This document shows, in pieces, positions 8,119-16,891 of a stretch of DNA of 64,000 bases; positions within the stretch are counted from its first letter, which is position 1, and every line of letters begins with the position of its first letter. Source of the stretch: Synechococcales cyanobacterium CNB. GTDB taxonomy: Bacteria > Planctomycetota > Phycisphaerae > Phycisphaerales > UBA1924. Below the pieces are notes generated by a model, which saw nothing but the letters and a program-made list of their open reading frames with translations, was not told the DNA's origin and made no database searches. A program made the translations under genes and the position numbers. Location: positions 62,001 through 126,000 of the forward strand of contig SZOZ01000012.1 of assembly GCA_030263455.1 (NCBI GenBank), in the 5' to 3' direction.

Positions 8119-9069
8119 GTGTGCCCACGTTGCCCGAGCTCTGTTCCTGCCGCGCCGAACGCCGCCGTCTCCGGGGCGAGCGGTCTGTCCCACCGCACGG
8201 TCGCGCCGCTCGAAGCGATCGAACGTGAACTCGCTTCGAGCATCGAACGGGCCGGTTACCCGGGCGTCCTGGACGCGGCGGTTCGCTACGCGGCTCTCGA
8301 CGGCGGAAAGCGGCTGCGACCGCTGCTGGCGTGGCACGCCTGTCGAACCGTCTGCGGCCGAGGCGAGCCTGCCCTGCCGGTCTGCGCCGCTGTAGAACTG
8401 GTCCACGCCTTCAGCCTCGTCCACGACGACCTGCCGTGCATGGACGACGACGATCTGCGCCGCGGTCGGCCCACGCTGCATCGGCACGCGGGCGAGGCCG
8501 TTGCACTGCTCGCCGGCGACGCCATGCTCGCGCTCGCCTTCGCGACCGTCGCCCGTGTCTCCGATACCGCGCTCTCCTCGTCGCTCGCCACGGAACTCGC
8601 GCAGGCGACCTCGGCGATGATCGTCGGCCAGACGCTCGACACGCTCGGGCACGACGAACTCGCTCCGACGCACGCGACGCTCGAACGCATCCACGCCAAG
8701 AAGACGGGCGCGCTCATCCGAGCCGCGGTTCGCATGGGCGCGATCGTGGGCCTGCGCGAGCCGGGGGGGCAACCGGAGTGCCCCGACCCTCTTGCCGCAC
8801 TGACGGACTACGCCGAGGCCATCGGCCTGCTCTTTCAGATCATCGACGACCTGCTCGACGTCGAGCAGACGCACGAACAGACCGGCAAGCGAACCGGCAA
8901 GGACGCCGCCGGCGGGAAACTCACCTATCCCGGGTTGCTCGGCATCGAGGCGTCACGCCGAGCGGCCTCCGAACTCCATGCTCGCGCCGTCCTCGCTCTC
9001 AACCCACTCGGCCCCGGGGCGGCCGCGCTCCGAGAACTGGCGGACTACATCGCTGTTCGGACGAAATAG
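8119..9069 (+). CDS. Farnesyl/geranylgeranyl-type polyprenyl diphosphate synthase
   Basis: This cytoplasmic enzyme condenses isopentenyl diphosphate onto allylic diphosphates to make C15-C20 prenyl chains. The 316-residue sequence has both aspartate-rich motifs: DDLPCMDDDDLRRG (first, about residue 105) and DDLLDVE (second, about residue 238), plus GGKRLRP for diphosphate binding and KTGALIRAA. The long DDxxxxD spacing of the first motif is typical of bacterial IspA-type enzymes. The GTG start at 8119 is followed by a short Cys/Pro-rich tail, and a later start is possible. It is followed after 120 bp by dxs, so precursor supply and chain assembly sit together, as in many bacteria. Confidence 0.93.
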   Translation: MCPRCPSSVPAAPNAAVSGASGLSHRTVAPLEAIERELASSIERAGYPGVLDAAVRYAALDGGKRLRPLLAWHACRTVCGRGEPALPVCAAVELVHAFSLVHDDLPCMDDDDLRRGRPTLHRHAGEAVALLAGDAMLALAFATVARVSDTALSSSLATELAQATSAMIVGQTLDTLGHDELAPTHATLERIHAKKTGALIRAAVRMGAIVGLREPGGQPECPDPLAALTDYAEAIGLLFQIIDDLLDVEQTHEQTGKRTGKDAAGGKLTYPGLLGIEASRRAASELHARAVLALNPLGPGAAALRELADYIAVRTK

Positions 9070-9189
9070 AGGCTCACGCGAACGCGGGAACGACCGGCAC
9101 CGAAGAATCCGGGCCGACCCCAGCGTGACAATGGACTACACTGATTTCAGAATCTATTGAAAGCCGGCCGCCCGGCACCAGGAACCCGA

Positions 9190-11184
9190 ATGTCCATCCT
9201 CGAAACCATCCAAAGCCCTGCCCAGCTCAAGGGGATGGGCGTCGAACACCTGGAGACACTCGCGGCGGAGATCAGAGAGGCCATCGTCCGGCAGGTCGCG
9301 CACTCCGGCGGCCACCTCGCCCCGAACCTCGGCGTTGTCGAGCTCACGATCGCTCTGCACGCGGTCTTCGACTTCGCCCATGACCGGCTGCTCTTCGACG
9401 TCGGTCATCAGTGCTACCCCCACAAGCTGCTCACCGGCAGGCAGCACATGCTCCAGGGTCTGCGCACCCGCGCCGGCATGGCGGGCTTCCCGGCGCCGAG
9501 CGAATCGCCCTACGACCTCTTCGCCGTCGGGCACGCGGGCACGGGCATCTCCACCGCGATCGGCATGGCCCGTGGCGACACGCTCAACGGCGAGGCCTAC
9601 GACCCGCGTGCCAACCCCGACGGCCGGCGCGTCGTCACGCTGATCGGCGACGCCTCCATCGTCAACGGCGTCGCCATGGAAGGCCTGAACAACGCCGGCA
9701 CGCTCAAGCGCCAGTTCCTCGTCGTCCTCAACGACAACGGCATGTCGATCAGCAAGCCGCAGGGCGCACTCTCGCAGTACTTCGACCGCCTGCGCCTCAG
9801 CCACATCTACGCAGATTTCAAGAAGGGCGCTCGCGACATCCTCCGCCACATCCCCGGCGGCTCGCTCCTCGAAGAGGCCTACCACCGCATGGGCGAGGCC
9901 ACCAAGGCCATGATCTCCGAAGGGAGCTGGTTCGAGCACTTCGGCCTCGTCACCGTCGGCCCCATCGACGGGCACGACCTGCCCACGCTCATCGAGTTTC
10001 TCTCCGAGGCCCGCGAGTTCGACCGACCGATGGTCCTGCACGTCAAGACCGTCAAGGGCAAGGGCTACGACTTCTGCGAGAAGGACTCCGTACGGTTCCA
10101 CTCCCCCCCAGCGTTCCACACGGCCGAGGACGACGAACTCCTCTCGGAGGGGTGCCGCGTCGAACTACGCTCCGACGGCCGATCGTTCACCCGGGCCTTC
10201 GGGGAGGCGATGCTTGACATCATGGAGCGTGATCCGCTCGCGGTCGCCTGCACCGCCGCGATGCCTGACGGCACCGGCCTCACACCCGTCCTCGAACGCT
10301 TCCCGGATCGTGCGTGGGACACGGGCATCTGCGAGAGCCACGCGATGGACATGATGGCCGGCCTCGCCCGCACCGGCCGACGGCCGTTCTTCGCCGTTTA
10401 TTGTACCTTCCTCCAGCGTGCGTTCGACCAGGCATTCCAGGAGGTCGCGCTGCAGGGGCTGCCGGTGCGGTTGTGCCTCGACCGCGCCGGACTCGTCGGC
10501 GGCGATGGCGCGGTGCACCACGGCTTCTGCGACATCGCGTTGCTGCGCGTGCTGCCCGATGCCGCGATCACGGCCGCCATCGATGAACCGAGCCTGCTCG
10601 CCGCGCTCGAGTTCATGCGGAGCTACGACGCCGGCCTGTCCTCGGTACGTTACCCTCGCGACACCGTGTCCATGCGGTTGGCTTCGGAGCCGTGCCCGCC
10701 CTTCGAACTCGGTCGCGCGCGTCGCCTGACGCCTCCCTGCCCTGTCTCCGAACTCGACGCCGCCGTGCTCGCCTTCGGCACGCCCGCCATCGCTGCACTC
10801 GAAGTCGCCGATTCGCTCTCCGGCGAGTACCGCGTGGGCGTCTGGGATGCGCGGTTCGCCAAGCCGATTGACGCCGAGCTTGTAACCGAACTCCTCACCG
10901 CGGGCGTTCCCGTGGTCACCGCAGAGGATCACTCGATCATCGGCGGGTTCGGCGCGGCCGTTCTCGAAGCCGCGCAGGCGCTCGGGCTGGATGCTTCGAG
11001 CGTCACTCGTCTCGGCATCCCGGACCTGTGGATCCATCAGGACTCGCGGTCGCGGCAGCTCGCCGAAGCAGGCATCGACGCCGCGGGCATCGCCCGTGCC
11101 GTCCGTGCCGCGGCCGGCACACGCCTCCCCGGTACGACGATCGAAGCGACGCCTCCCGCGCCGGTCGAGCCGCCCATCCGCTAG
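9190..11184 (+). CDS. dxs: 1-deoxy-D-xylulose-5-phosphate synthase
   Basis: Dxs condenses pyruvate and glyceraldehyde-3-phosphate with thiamine diphosphate, the first step of the MEP isoprenoid pathway. The 664-residue sequence has GHQCYPHKLLTGR, the thiamine-binding stretch GDASIVNGVAMEGLNNAG (with Ala-Ser where GDGA is usual), VLNDNGMSIS, GPIDGHDLPTL, a pyrimidine-domain DRAGLVGGDGAVHHG and the C-terminal AEDHSIIGGFGAAV. Length fits the family. The ATG at 9190 is preferred to an upstream TTG at 9157. nadK follows 8 bp behind the stop, suggesting an operon with the kinase and the SixA-like phosphatase. The GDAS variation is worth noting but does not remove the metal-binding Asp. Confidence 0.94.
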   Translation: MSILETIQSPAQLKGMGVEHLETLAAEIREAIVRQVAHSGGHLAPNLGVVELTIALHAVFDFAHDRLLFDVGHQCYPHKLLTGRQHMLQGLRTRAGMAGFPAPSESPYDLFAVGHAGTGISTAIGMARGDTLNGEAYDPRANPDGRRVVTLIGDASIVNGVAMEGLNNAGTLKRQFLVVLNDNGMSISKPQGALSQYFDRLRLSHIYADFKKGARDILRHIPGGSLLEEAYHRMGEATKAMISEGSWFEHFGLVTVGPIDGHDLPTLIEFLSEAREFDRPMVLHVKTVKGKGYDFCEKDSVRFHSPPAFHTAEDDELLSEGCRVELRSDGRSFTRAFGEAMLDIMERDPLAVACTAAMPDGTGLTPVLERFPDRAWDTGICESHAMDMMAGLARTGRRPFFAVYCTFLQRAFDQAFQEVALQGLPVRLCLDRAGLVGGDGAVHHGFCDIALLRVLPDAAITAAIDEPSLLAALEFMRSYDAGLSSVRYPRDTVSMRLASEPCPPFELGRARRLTPPCPVSELDAAVLAFGTPAIAALEVADSLSGEYRVGVWDARFAKPIDAELVTELLTAGVPVVTAEDHSIIGGFGAAVLEAAQALGLDASSVTRLGIPDLWIHQDSRSRQLAEAGIDAAGIARAVRAAAGTRLPGTTIEATPPAPVEPPIR

Positions 11185-11192
11185 ACTCTCTC

Positions 11193-12065
11193 ATGCCCCG
11201 CGCCGCGCTGCTCGCCTACAGGCACGACGACGCCGAATCGACACGGGCGGCAACGCAGGTGCGCCCGCTCATCGAGCGATTCGGCCGACTCGTGGGCGTG
11301 GCGGATGCCAACGACCACGCCACGTCGCTCGACGGCAGGGGCGCGGACCTGCTCGTCGTCCTCGGCGGCGACGGCACCTTGCTCTCGATGGCTCGACGCA
11401 CTGTGATGCATGGCGTTCCCCTCCTCGGCGTGAACCTCGGCCGCCTCGGCTTCATGGCCGAGTTTGATCTCGCCTCCCTCGCTTCACACGCCGCGTCGCT
11501 CTTCGGCGACGCCCCGCTGCGCCTGCACGAACTGGCCCTCCTCCACGCCTCGGTGCGTGCCCCCGATGGCTCGACCCGCTTCGAAGGGCTTGCGCTCAAC
11601 GAGTGCGCCATCACCGCCGGCCCGCCCTACCGCATGATCGAGCTGGCCCTCAGCATCGACGGGCGGCCCGGCCCGATCGTCTCGGGCGACGGCCTCATCG
11701 TCTCCACGCCCACCGGCTCGACTGCGTACAACGTCTCGGCGGGCGGGCCGATCGTCGCGCCGGGGGTCGGCGCGTTCGCCATCACGCCAATCGCCGCCCA
11801 CACGCTCTCCTTCCGTCCCATCGTCGTGCCCGACTCGGCATGCGTCGAGATCGCCGCGTTGCGCGTGAACTACGACGCCAGAGGCAACGGCACCACGCTC
11901 GTCCTCGACGGCCAAGTGCAGACTTCGCTGGCTGCGGGCGAGCGTGTCATCCTCGCCCGCAACGGGCGCGGCGTGCGCTTCGTCCGCAATCCGGACGGCA
12001 GCTTCTGGGCGACCGTGATCGAGAAACTCCACTGGGCCGCCCAGCCCCGCATGCGCACCCCGTAG
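11193..12065 (+). CDS. nadK: NAD kinase
   Basis: NadK phosphorylates NAD to NADP in the cytoplasm. The 290-residue protein shows the three family motifs in order: the catalytic GGDGTLL (about residues 53-59), ALNECAI with the Asn-Glu pair (about 135-141), and the glycine-rich STPTGSTAYNVSAGGPIV. The C-terminal LDGQ stretch is also typical. The start ATG lies 8 bp after the dxs stop, and the downstream sixA-like gene starts 12 bp after its end, so the three are probably one transcript. NADPH made from its product is used by the MEP pathway, which fits the neighbourhood, though this link is inferred. Confidence 0.95.
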   Translation: MPRAALLAYRHDDAESTRAATQVRPLIERFGRLVGVADANDHATSLDGRGADLLVVLGGDGTLLSMARRTVMHGVPLLGVNLGRLGFMAEFDLASLASHAASLFGDAPLRLHELALLHASVRAPDGSTRFEGLALNECAITAGPPYRMIELALSIDGRPGPIVSGDGLIVSTPTGSTAYNVSAGGPIVAPGVGAFAITPIAAHTLSFRPIVVPDSACVEIAALRVNYDARGNGTTLVLDGQVQTSLAAGERVILARNGRGVRFVRNPDGSFWATVIEKLHWAAQPRMRTP

Positions 12066-12077
12066 CGAGAGCCGGCC

Positions 12078-12569
12078 ATGAGACTCTGGATCATCCGCCA
12101 CGGCAAGGCCGAGCAGGATTCGCCCACGTGCAGCGACGAGCACCGCCTCCTCCGCGACCGGGGCCGAATGCAGGCCCGATGGCTCGGAGAGCGGATGCGG
12201 GAATCCGACGCCCCACCCGTGCTGATCCTGTCGTCGGGCTTGCTGCGCGCCGTCGAGACAGCACGCATCATCCAGGATTGTCTCACCTGTCCTCTGCTGG
12301 TCGAACCCGCGCTCGAAACGGGTCGGCCTGCCGACGACGTGCTGCAACTCATCAAGGCTCATGCCGACGCACGCTCGCTGGCCGTTGTCGGGCACAATCC
12401 GCAACTGGAGTCCCTGGCAGAGATCCTGGCGGGTTGCGGCGAGGACGAGCCGTTCAGCATCAGGACCGGGCAGGCTCTCGAACTCGACCTGACACGAACG
12501 GTTGACGGCGCCCTGTCCGGTTCGATCATCCGCTCGCTGCGTGCGGACGAGTCCGAGGCCGCTTCCTGA
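12078..12569 (+). CDS. SixA-like phosphohistidine phosphatase
   Basis: This 163-residue member of the histidine phosphatase superfamily begins MRLWIIRHGKAEQDS, giving the RHG motif with the catalytic H8. Two further conserved parts are SSGLLRAVETARIIQ and VVGHNPQLESLAEIL, which contains the second catalytic His. Size and the VGHNP block match SixA, which removes phosphate from histidine-phosphotransfer proteins such as the PTS NPr. A PTS EIIA lies about 5 kb upstream, so a link is conceivable but unproven. The gene starts 12 bp after nadK. Confidence 0.88.
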   Translation: MRLWIIRHGKAEQDSPTCSDEHRLLRDRGRMQARWLGERMRESDAPPVLILSSGLLRAVETARIIQDCLTCPLLVEPALETGRPADDVLQLIKAHADARSLAVVGHNPQLESLAEILAGCGEDEPFSIRTGQALELDLTRTVDGALSGSIIRSLRADESEAAS

Positions 12570-12723
12570 GGGCCAGGCACGAACGCGGCGGGCGATCGCT
12601 AGCCACCGTGGGCCACAGTTTCCGCGATCTGCCCTGTTTCTTCCGTTGTGCGGCTCGTCGCGCGCCGGAATGGCGCGGCTTGGTTTTACGATCGTTCCCA
12701 TCACCCTTTCCGGGAGAACTGCC

Positions 12724-13206
12724 ATGGCCACGATCGACCACGCGCGCATCACGCTCTCCGTTCTCATGCTCGTGCTTCCACTCGCGGCTTCATGCTCGAG
12801 TGCGCCAACGCACGAGCGCGCGAGCGACCCGTACCCGCTCAAGCGTTGCCCGGTCTCCGGACGGACGCTGGGGGAAAATGCGGTCGTGTGTGAGATCGAC
12901 GGACGCGAGGTGCGGTTCTGCTGCGAGGACTGCCCCGACCGGTTCGAGTCCGCGAAGGCCGAACTGTTCGCAAAGATCGACGCCGAACTGACCGCTGCAC
13001 AACTTCCCGACTACCCCACGGATAAGTGCATCGTGACCGGCGCACCGATGACGCTCGACAGGAAGGACGTATCGATCAACATCATCTACCGCAACCGCCT
13101 GGTGCGGGTCTGCTGCGAGGACTGCCGGGCGCAGTTCGAGAGCGCACCCGAGCACTATCTCTCCATGCTCGACGAAGCCCGTCGTGCTGCCAGCGCGGTG
13201 GAGTGA
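12724..13206 (+). CDS. Lipoprotein with two TRASH/YHS-like metal-binding repeats
   Basis: The 160-residue precursor has an N-terminal hydrophobic segment ending in LPLAASC, a lipobox, so the mature protein is probably a membrane-anchored lipoprotein. Two similar repeats follow. The first has CPVSG near its start and CCEDCPDRF near its end; the second has CIVTG and CCEDCRAQF. Each repeat therefore offers a Cys near the start and a CCxxC cluster about 25-35 residues later, as in TRASH/YHS-type heavy-metal-binding domains. A role in copper or other soft-metal binding is inferred. It is followed by the tRNA-Arg fragment at the edge of the integrated element, so it is the last host gene on this side. 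Confidence 0.75.
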   Translation: MATIDHARITLSVLMLVLPLAASCSSAPTHERASDPYPLKRCPVSGRTLGENAVVCEIDGREVRFCCEDCPDRFESAKAELFAKIDAELTAAQLPDYPTDKCIVTGAPMTLDRKDVSINIIYRNRLVRVCCEDCRAQFESAPEHYLSMLDEARRAASAVE

Positions 13207-13353
13207 TACGAACCGGGTACGACCGCTGCACGCTGAGGGTCCGGCATGCGCGATGCCGCCACGACGTTGCGGACAGTCGAGGCGCAAGGCTCGTCGCGAT
13301 CCGCAGACGCGCCGTCTTCACGCTCGCCGCCCGGCGCTCGCGTCCGGCCGCAA

Positions 13354-13395
13354 CGTCCCGGGGAGGACTCGAACCTCCGACCTGCGATTTAGAAG
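13354..13395 (-). pseudogene. 3' half of a split host tRNA-Arg(TCT)
   Basis: Read on the minus strand, this holds the anticodon loop CTTCTAA, the 3' anticodon stem ATCGC, a five-base variable loop, the T arm (GGAGG TTCGAGT CCTCC) and the 3' acceptor strand CCGGGAC with discriminator G. The sequence 5' of the anticodon loop is element DNA and cannot form a D arm or pair with ATCGC. The missing half lies at 24794-24832. Joined, the halves make a perfect 74-nt tRNA-Arg with acceptor GTCCCGG/CCGGGAC. CCA is not encoded. Confidence 0.92.
13389..13395. other. attL core TTAGAAG
   Basis: The 7-bp sequence TTAGAAG is the complement of the tRNA anticodon loop CTTCTAA. An identical copy at 24794-24800 marks the other junction. 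On the left it is followed by element sequence (GCCGTAGGGA) and preceded by host tRNA sequence. Confidence 0.85.
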
Positions 13396-13452
13396 GCCGT
13401 AGGGATACGCACAGAATACACGGGAAATCGGCCACTTTCCAACGCTTCTCCA

Positions 13453-13477
13453 CCTTGGCAAGGATTCTGGCAAGGAT
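13453..13477 (+). repeat. Paired TGGCAAGGAT sites at left end (putative integrase arm sites)
   Basis: TGGCAAGGAT occurs at 13456-13465 and 13468-13477, 12 bp apart. The first lies in the near-palindrome CCTTGGCAAGG. The same 10-mer is found inverted at 24659-24668 near the other end and at 16700-16709. Position near both ends suits arm-type binding sites for the integrase. Confidence 0.5.
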
Positions 13478-13521
13478 CATCCCGCACAACCGGACCCCCA
13501 GAGGCCGGGAACCCTCTTTCC

Positions 13522-13550
13522 TTGGCGAGGGTTTCCGGGGTGCGTAGAAT
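13522..13550 (+). promoter_or_regulatory. Putative sigma70-type promoter TTGGCG-N17-TAGAAT
   Basis: A -35-like TTGGCG at 13522-13527 and a -10-like TAGAAT at 13545-13550 are separated by 17 bp. It would drive the excisionase-like and replication genes with a leader of about 220 nt. Confidence 0.45.
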
Positions 13551-13775
13551 ACTTGTGGCCCCCAAGATGAGCCGTCACCCGCCTTCAGGCGGAAACCGGG
13601 CCGGGGTCTGAATGATGAACTGCGAATGACGGACTGCGGATTCTGAAGCCCTGAATGATGAATGAGGAACCGCGAACTGCCCCAACCCGGCGCGTTCGTC
13701 CGTTCAGGGTTCCACCGTCCAGCGTAACGACGGCCCCGATTCGTTGACGGCCCGCGCCCCCTGGGAGCGTCCGTC

Positions 13776-14066
13776 ATGTCTATTGCATCATCCGGCGGGG
13801 CGCTCCCCGCCGAGTTCGCGCGTGAAGTCGCGTCGATCGTTCTCGCCGAAATCCAGCGCCGGGGCATCGTCACCCCTGAATACCTGGACAGCGCGCAAGC
13901 GTCGGTCTACCTGGGCATGAGTCAGGATTGGTTGGCCAAGGCCCGAAGTGACGGCGGCGGCCCCAACTACTCCAAGGTGTCCGGCTCCCGTGGCGGCGCT
14001 GTCCGCTACAAGCGCACCGACCTGGACAAGTTCATGGCGGCCCGCCGCACTGGGGAAGGCCGCTAA
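13776..14066 (+). CDS. Excisionase-like helix-turn-helix protein
   Basis: This 96-residue protein has a C-terminal MerR/excisionase-type winged helix: TPEYLDSAQASVYLGMSQDW, then LAKARSDGGGP, then GGAVRYKRTDLDKFMAA. The pattern (DSAQASVYLGMS, followed by a basic wing and RY+R-DLD-F) matches small DNA-binding proteins that act as AlpA/Xis-type directionality factors in integrated elements. Its place as first gene at the left end, two bases ahead of the replication gene, supports a role in excision or in turning on the replication operon. Which of the two cannot be decided from sequence. Confidence 0.72.
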   Translation: MSIASSGGALPAEFAREVASIVLAEIQRRGIVTPEYLDSAQASVYLGMSQDWLAKARSDGGGPNYSKVSGSRGGAVRYKRTDLDKFMAARRTGEGR

Positions 14067-14068
14067 AC

Positions 14069-16300
14069 ATGGACCCCGGATGCCACGCCAACTACTCCCA
14101 TGCCTGGGCGTTCCTTGATCGTTTCCACCCCAGGCGGCCCCGCACCATAACGGGAATCACGCTGGACAAGCGCCAGATTCCTACGGCCACCTTCGGGCCG
14201 AACCAGCGCGCCGACTTCCTCACTTGGGCGGAAGCGTGCGCGAAGATGCCCGCCAATCTCTACTTCTCCGTCGCCGAACCGATCGGTACGCCAACGGAGA
14301 AGATGAGCCGGGCGGAAGTCCGCGCCGTGCATTGGTTGCACGTTGACGTAGACCCCCGCAAGGGTGAAGACCTGGAGGCGGAGCGATCCCGAATCCTGGA
14401 ACTACTGCGCGATCCGACGGGGCTTCCCGCCCCGTCGGTCATCGTGTCCACCGGCGGCGGGTTCGCAGCGTACTGGGCGCTGTCGGAACCGATCATCATT
14501 GACGGGGACTTGGCCCGCGCTGAAGACGCGGCGCTCTACAACCTTGCGATAGAGCGGGCGTTGGGCGGGGATACTTGCCATGACGTTTCGCGCATCATGC
14601 GTCTTCCGTTCACCGTCAACCTTCCCGACGCTGGCAAGGTGAAGAAGGGCCGCGTTCCCGCTCTGGCCGCCGTGGTTGAGTGGCACGCCGATCGGGTCTA
14701 TCCGTTGTCCGCTTTCCCGAAGGCCCAGGTGGACGGACAGGCCCCGACGCCCAAGGTGGACGCGGCCAGCGCGCGCAGCATCGCGCACGTTGACGACCTG
14801 GGCGAGCGGGTTTCGGACAGGCTCAAAGTGTTGATCGTCAACGGGTGCAACCCCGACGAACCGAACCACTTCCCTTCCCGATCCGAAGCGGTCTTCTACG
14901 TCGCGTGCGAACTTGTCCGCGCCGGCCTGGACGATGCAACGATCCTGGGCGTACTCCAGCACCCGGAGTTCCGCATAGCGGAGAGTGTGCGGGAGAAGGG
15001 GAACGGGGCCGCGCGCTACGCCGCGCGTCAGGTGGAACGCGCCCGCGCCGCCGTTGATGAAGAGGCCGCCGATTTCCAGTGTGACGACAAGGGGAACCCG
15101 TTCCCGTCGCCCCACAATATCCGCGTGTCCATCCGCAAACAGGACGTGCGCCTCTGGTGGGATGAGTTCGCCGATCGGAAGTTCATTGAAGGCTTGACGG
15201 GGTTCGGACCACACCTTGACGACCGCGCCGTAGTCCGCTTGTGGATCAACGCCCAGGAAGTCCACCGGCTCCGAACCGGGAAAGAGTTCTTCCATGACGT
15301 TGTGTCCGACTACGCCATTTCCAACCGTCGGCATCCCGTGCGTTCGTACCTGGAGGAAGTCGCCGACACCTGGGATGGAACGCCCCGCGTTGAAACGTGG
15401 TTGATCGACTACGCGGGCGCTGAAGATACGCCCTACGTCCGCGCCGTGTCCCGCTTGCCCTTGGTGGCCGCCGTGCGCCGCATCCTGTCCCCAGGGTGCA
15501 AGTTCGATGAAATGCCGGTCCTGGAGGGACCACAGGGCGGCGGGAAGTCTTCGCTTCTCCGCACGCTTTGCCCCGATGAATCGTGGTTCACCGATGATCT
15601 TCCGTTGGACGGGGACGCCAAGCGGTTCATTGAAGCCGTGAAGGGGAAGTGGATCGTTGAGGCGGGCGAACTGAAGGGCATGAGGAAGGCGGAGGCCGAC
15701 GCGCTGAAGTCGGCGCTATCACGTCAAGTGGACCGGGCGCGCATGGCCTACGGGCGGGAGCCTGTAGAACTGGCGCGCCAGTGTGTCATCTTCGGGACCA
15801 CGAACAGTGAACGGTACCTGAAGGACACCACAGGGAACCGGCGGTACTGGCCGATCCGATGCGGGGCGCTGGACGTGGCCGGGCTTGCCAAGGTGCGCGA
15901 TCAACTCTGGGCAGAGGCCGCCCGCCTGGAGGCCGACGGAGTGTCGATCCGCCTGGACCCGTCCCTCTACCCGCACGCGGCGGAGGCCCAGGACGCCCGC
16001 CGACAGGAAGACCCGTTCATGGAAGCCCTGGAACCGGCTCTGGCGGGCTTGGTGGGCAAACTCCGCGCCCAGGACGCTTGGTCGATCGTCGGCAAGGCCG
16101 ACGTCGGCACGCGGACGCAGGAAGATATGAACCGCCTGGGGGAGGCCATGCGGATGCTGGGCTGGGAGCGGAGCCGTCGGCGGTTCGATGATGGACGGCG
16201 GGAGTGTTGCTACGTCAAAGGCAACGCTGGCGAGCGGGAACGGCCCGTGGTCCTGAACTGTGTGGAAGGGCGTTGGGAGGGGGTGTCCGATGCCTTCTAG
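14069..16300 (+). CDS. Primase-helicase: AEP-like primase fused to VapE-type ATPase
   Basis: This 743-residue replication protein belongs to the element. The N-terminal part holds WLHVDVDPRKG (V92-D95), which resembles the catalytic acidic pair of archaeo-eukaryotic-type primases, and VIVSTGGGFAAYWALSEP followed by CHDVSRIMRLPFTVN, as in plasmid and phage primases. The C-terminal half is a VapE-family ATPase: the Walker A GPQGGGKSS starts at about residue 487, then WIVEAGELKGMRKAEADALK and VIFGTTNSERYLKDTTGNRR. The last ~100 residues may be a DNA-binding tail. It starts 2 bp after the HTH gene and ends at a gene-poor region with many TGGAC repeats, a plausible origin. Such proteins initiate replication of phage satellites and integrative elements. 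Confidence 0.85.
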   Translation: MDPGCHANYSHAWAFLDRFHPRRPRTITGITLDKRQIPTATFGPNQRADFLTWAEACAKMPANLYFSVAEPIGTPTEKMSRAEVRAVHWLHVDVDPRKGEDLEAERSRILELLRDPTGLPAPSVIVSTGGGFAAYWALSEPIIIDGDLARAEDAALYNLAIERALGGDTCHDVSRIMRLPFTVNLPDAGKVKKGRVPALAAVVEWHADRVYPLSAFPKAQVDGQAPTPKVDAASARSIAHVDDLGERVSDRLKVLIVNGCNPDEPNHFPSRSEAVFYVACELVRAGLDDATILGVLQHPEFRIAESVREKGNGAARYAARQVERARAAVDEEAADFQCDDKGNPFPSPHNIRVSIRKQDVRLWWDEFADRKFIEGLTGFGPHLDDRAVVRLWINAQEVHRLRTGKEFFHDVVSDYAISNRRHPVRSYLEEVADTWDGTPRVETWLIDYAGAEDTPYVRAVSRLPLVAAVRRILSPGCKFDEMPVLEGPQGGGKSSLLRTLCPDESWFTDDLPLDGDAKRFIEAVKGKWIVEAGELKGMRKAEADALKSALSRQVDRARMAYGREPVELARQCVIFGTTNSERYLKDTTGNRRYWPIRCGALDVAGLAKVRDQLWAEAARLEADGVSIRLDPSLYPHAAEAQDARRQEDPFMEALEPALAGLVGKLRAQDAWSIVGKADVGTRTQEDMNRLGEAMRMLGWERSRRRFDDGRRECCYVKGNAGERERPVVLNCVEGRWEGVSDAF

Positions 16301-16302
16301 CC

Positions 16303-16616
16303 GTCCATGCCTCCGCCCAGGGCTGGACGCCCAGGGGTGGACGGGAAATCGCCCCTGGGGCTTCAGGAACGCCGATTTCGACCCCCTGTCCACCCTGTCC
16401 GTCCTGGACCACCCCACTTCCCCAGAGGGGCTAGCGGCCTGTGCTATACCCCTACCTGTCTATTCCTTTGATGAAATAGGGGTGGACAGGGTGGACAGTA
16501 GTAGAAATGGCCTCTGGGACTTCAGGAAGGCCGAATCCGCGTCCACCCCTGGGCATGGACGGAGGATGGACAGGGGATGGACGGCTCCGCCCCGGCTTGG
16601 GCGTCCATGCCGCGCA
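16303..16616. other. Putative replication origin with TGGAC/GTCCA iterons
   Basis: About ten copies of TGGAC or its complement GTCCA occur in some 310 bp, among them CTGTCCAC at 16386-16393 and two GTGGACAG at 16482-16489 and 16491-16498. Between these oppositely oriented clusters lies the only AT-richer patch (about 16455-16480), itself bounded by the inverted repeat ACCCCTA (16448-16454) / TAGGGGT (16477-16483). The region directly follows the primase-helicase gene. This is an origin-like layout; function is inferred. Confidence 0.45.
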
Positions 16617-16801
16617 AGCCGCGCCGCATCCGATAACCCCTCGCGCGCCCGTGACCCTTGGTTATCGCACCCTAGACCACCCTTGCCAAGGGCCGCCGAA
16701 TCCTTGCCAACGCCCCTTGGTCCGCTAGGAACCGCCTTCCCGTGGCCCCAGGGGCGTATCCCTTCCGCCTGTTACTTCCCGGCTCCGACCACCGACCATC
16801 G

Positions 16802-16891
16802 TTCTCGGACCACCACCTGTGAAGATGGGAGGTCTGGGAGGTCTGCAGTGGTTATGAGGGGGTGGTCCGAGAAATCGCAGATTCTCGGACC
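16802..16891. repeat. 13-bp perfect inverted repeat plus a third partial copy
   Basis: TTCTCGGACCACC at 16802-16814 is exactly complemented by GGTGGTCCGAGAA at 16861-16873. A third half, TTCTCGGACC, sits at 16882-16891. The spacer of 46 bp contains the direct repeat GGGAGGTCT. It lies 75-165 bp upstream of the next gene and could be an operator or a long hairpin. Confidence 0.7.

Larger units (their letters stand above)
13396..13775. other. Left-end non-coding region of the element
   Basis: I see no gene in this 380-bp stretch. It holds the attL-proximal GCCGTAGGGA, the paired arm-like repeats, a promoter-like sequence at 13522-13550, and a low-complexity segment (about 13609-13677) built from repeated variants of GAATGATGAA and CTGCGA. 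Confidence 0.6.
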
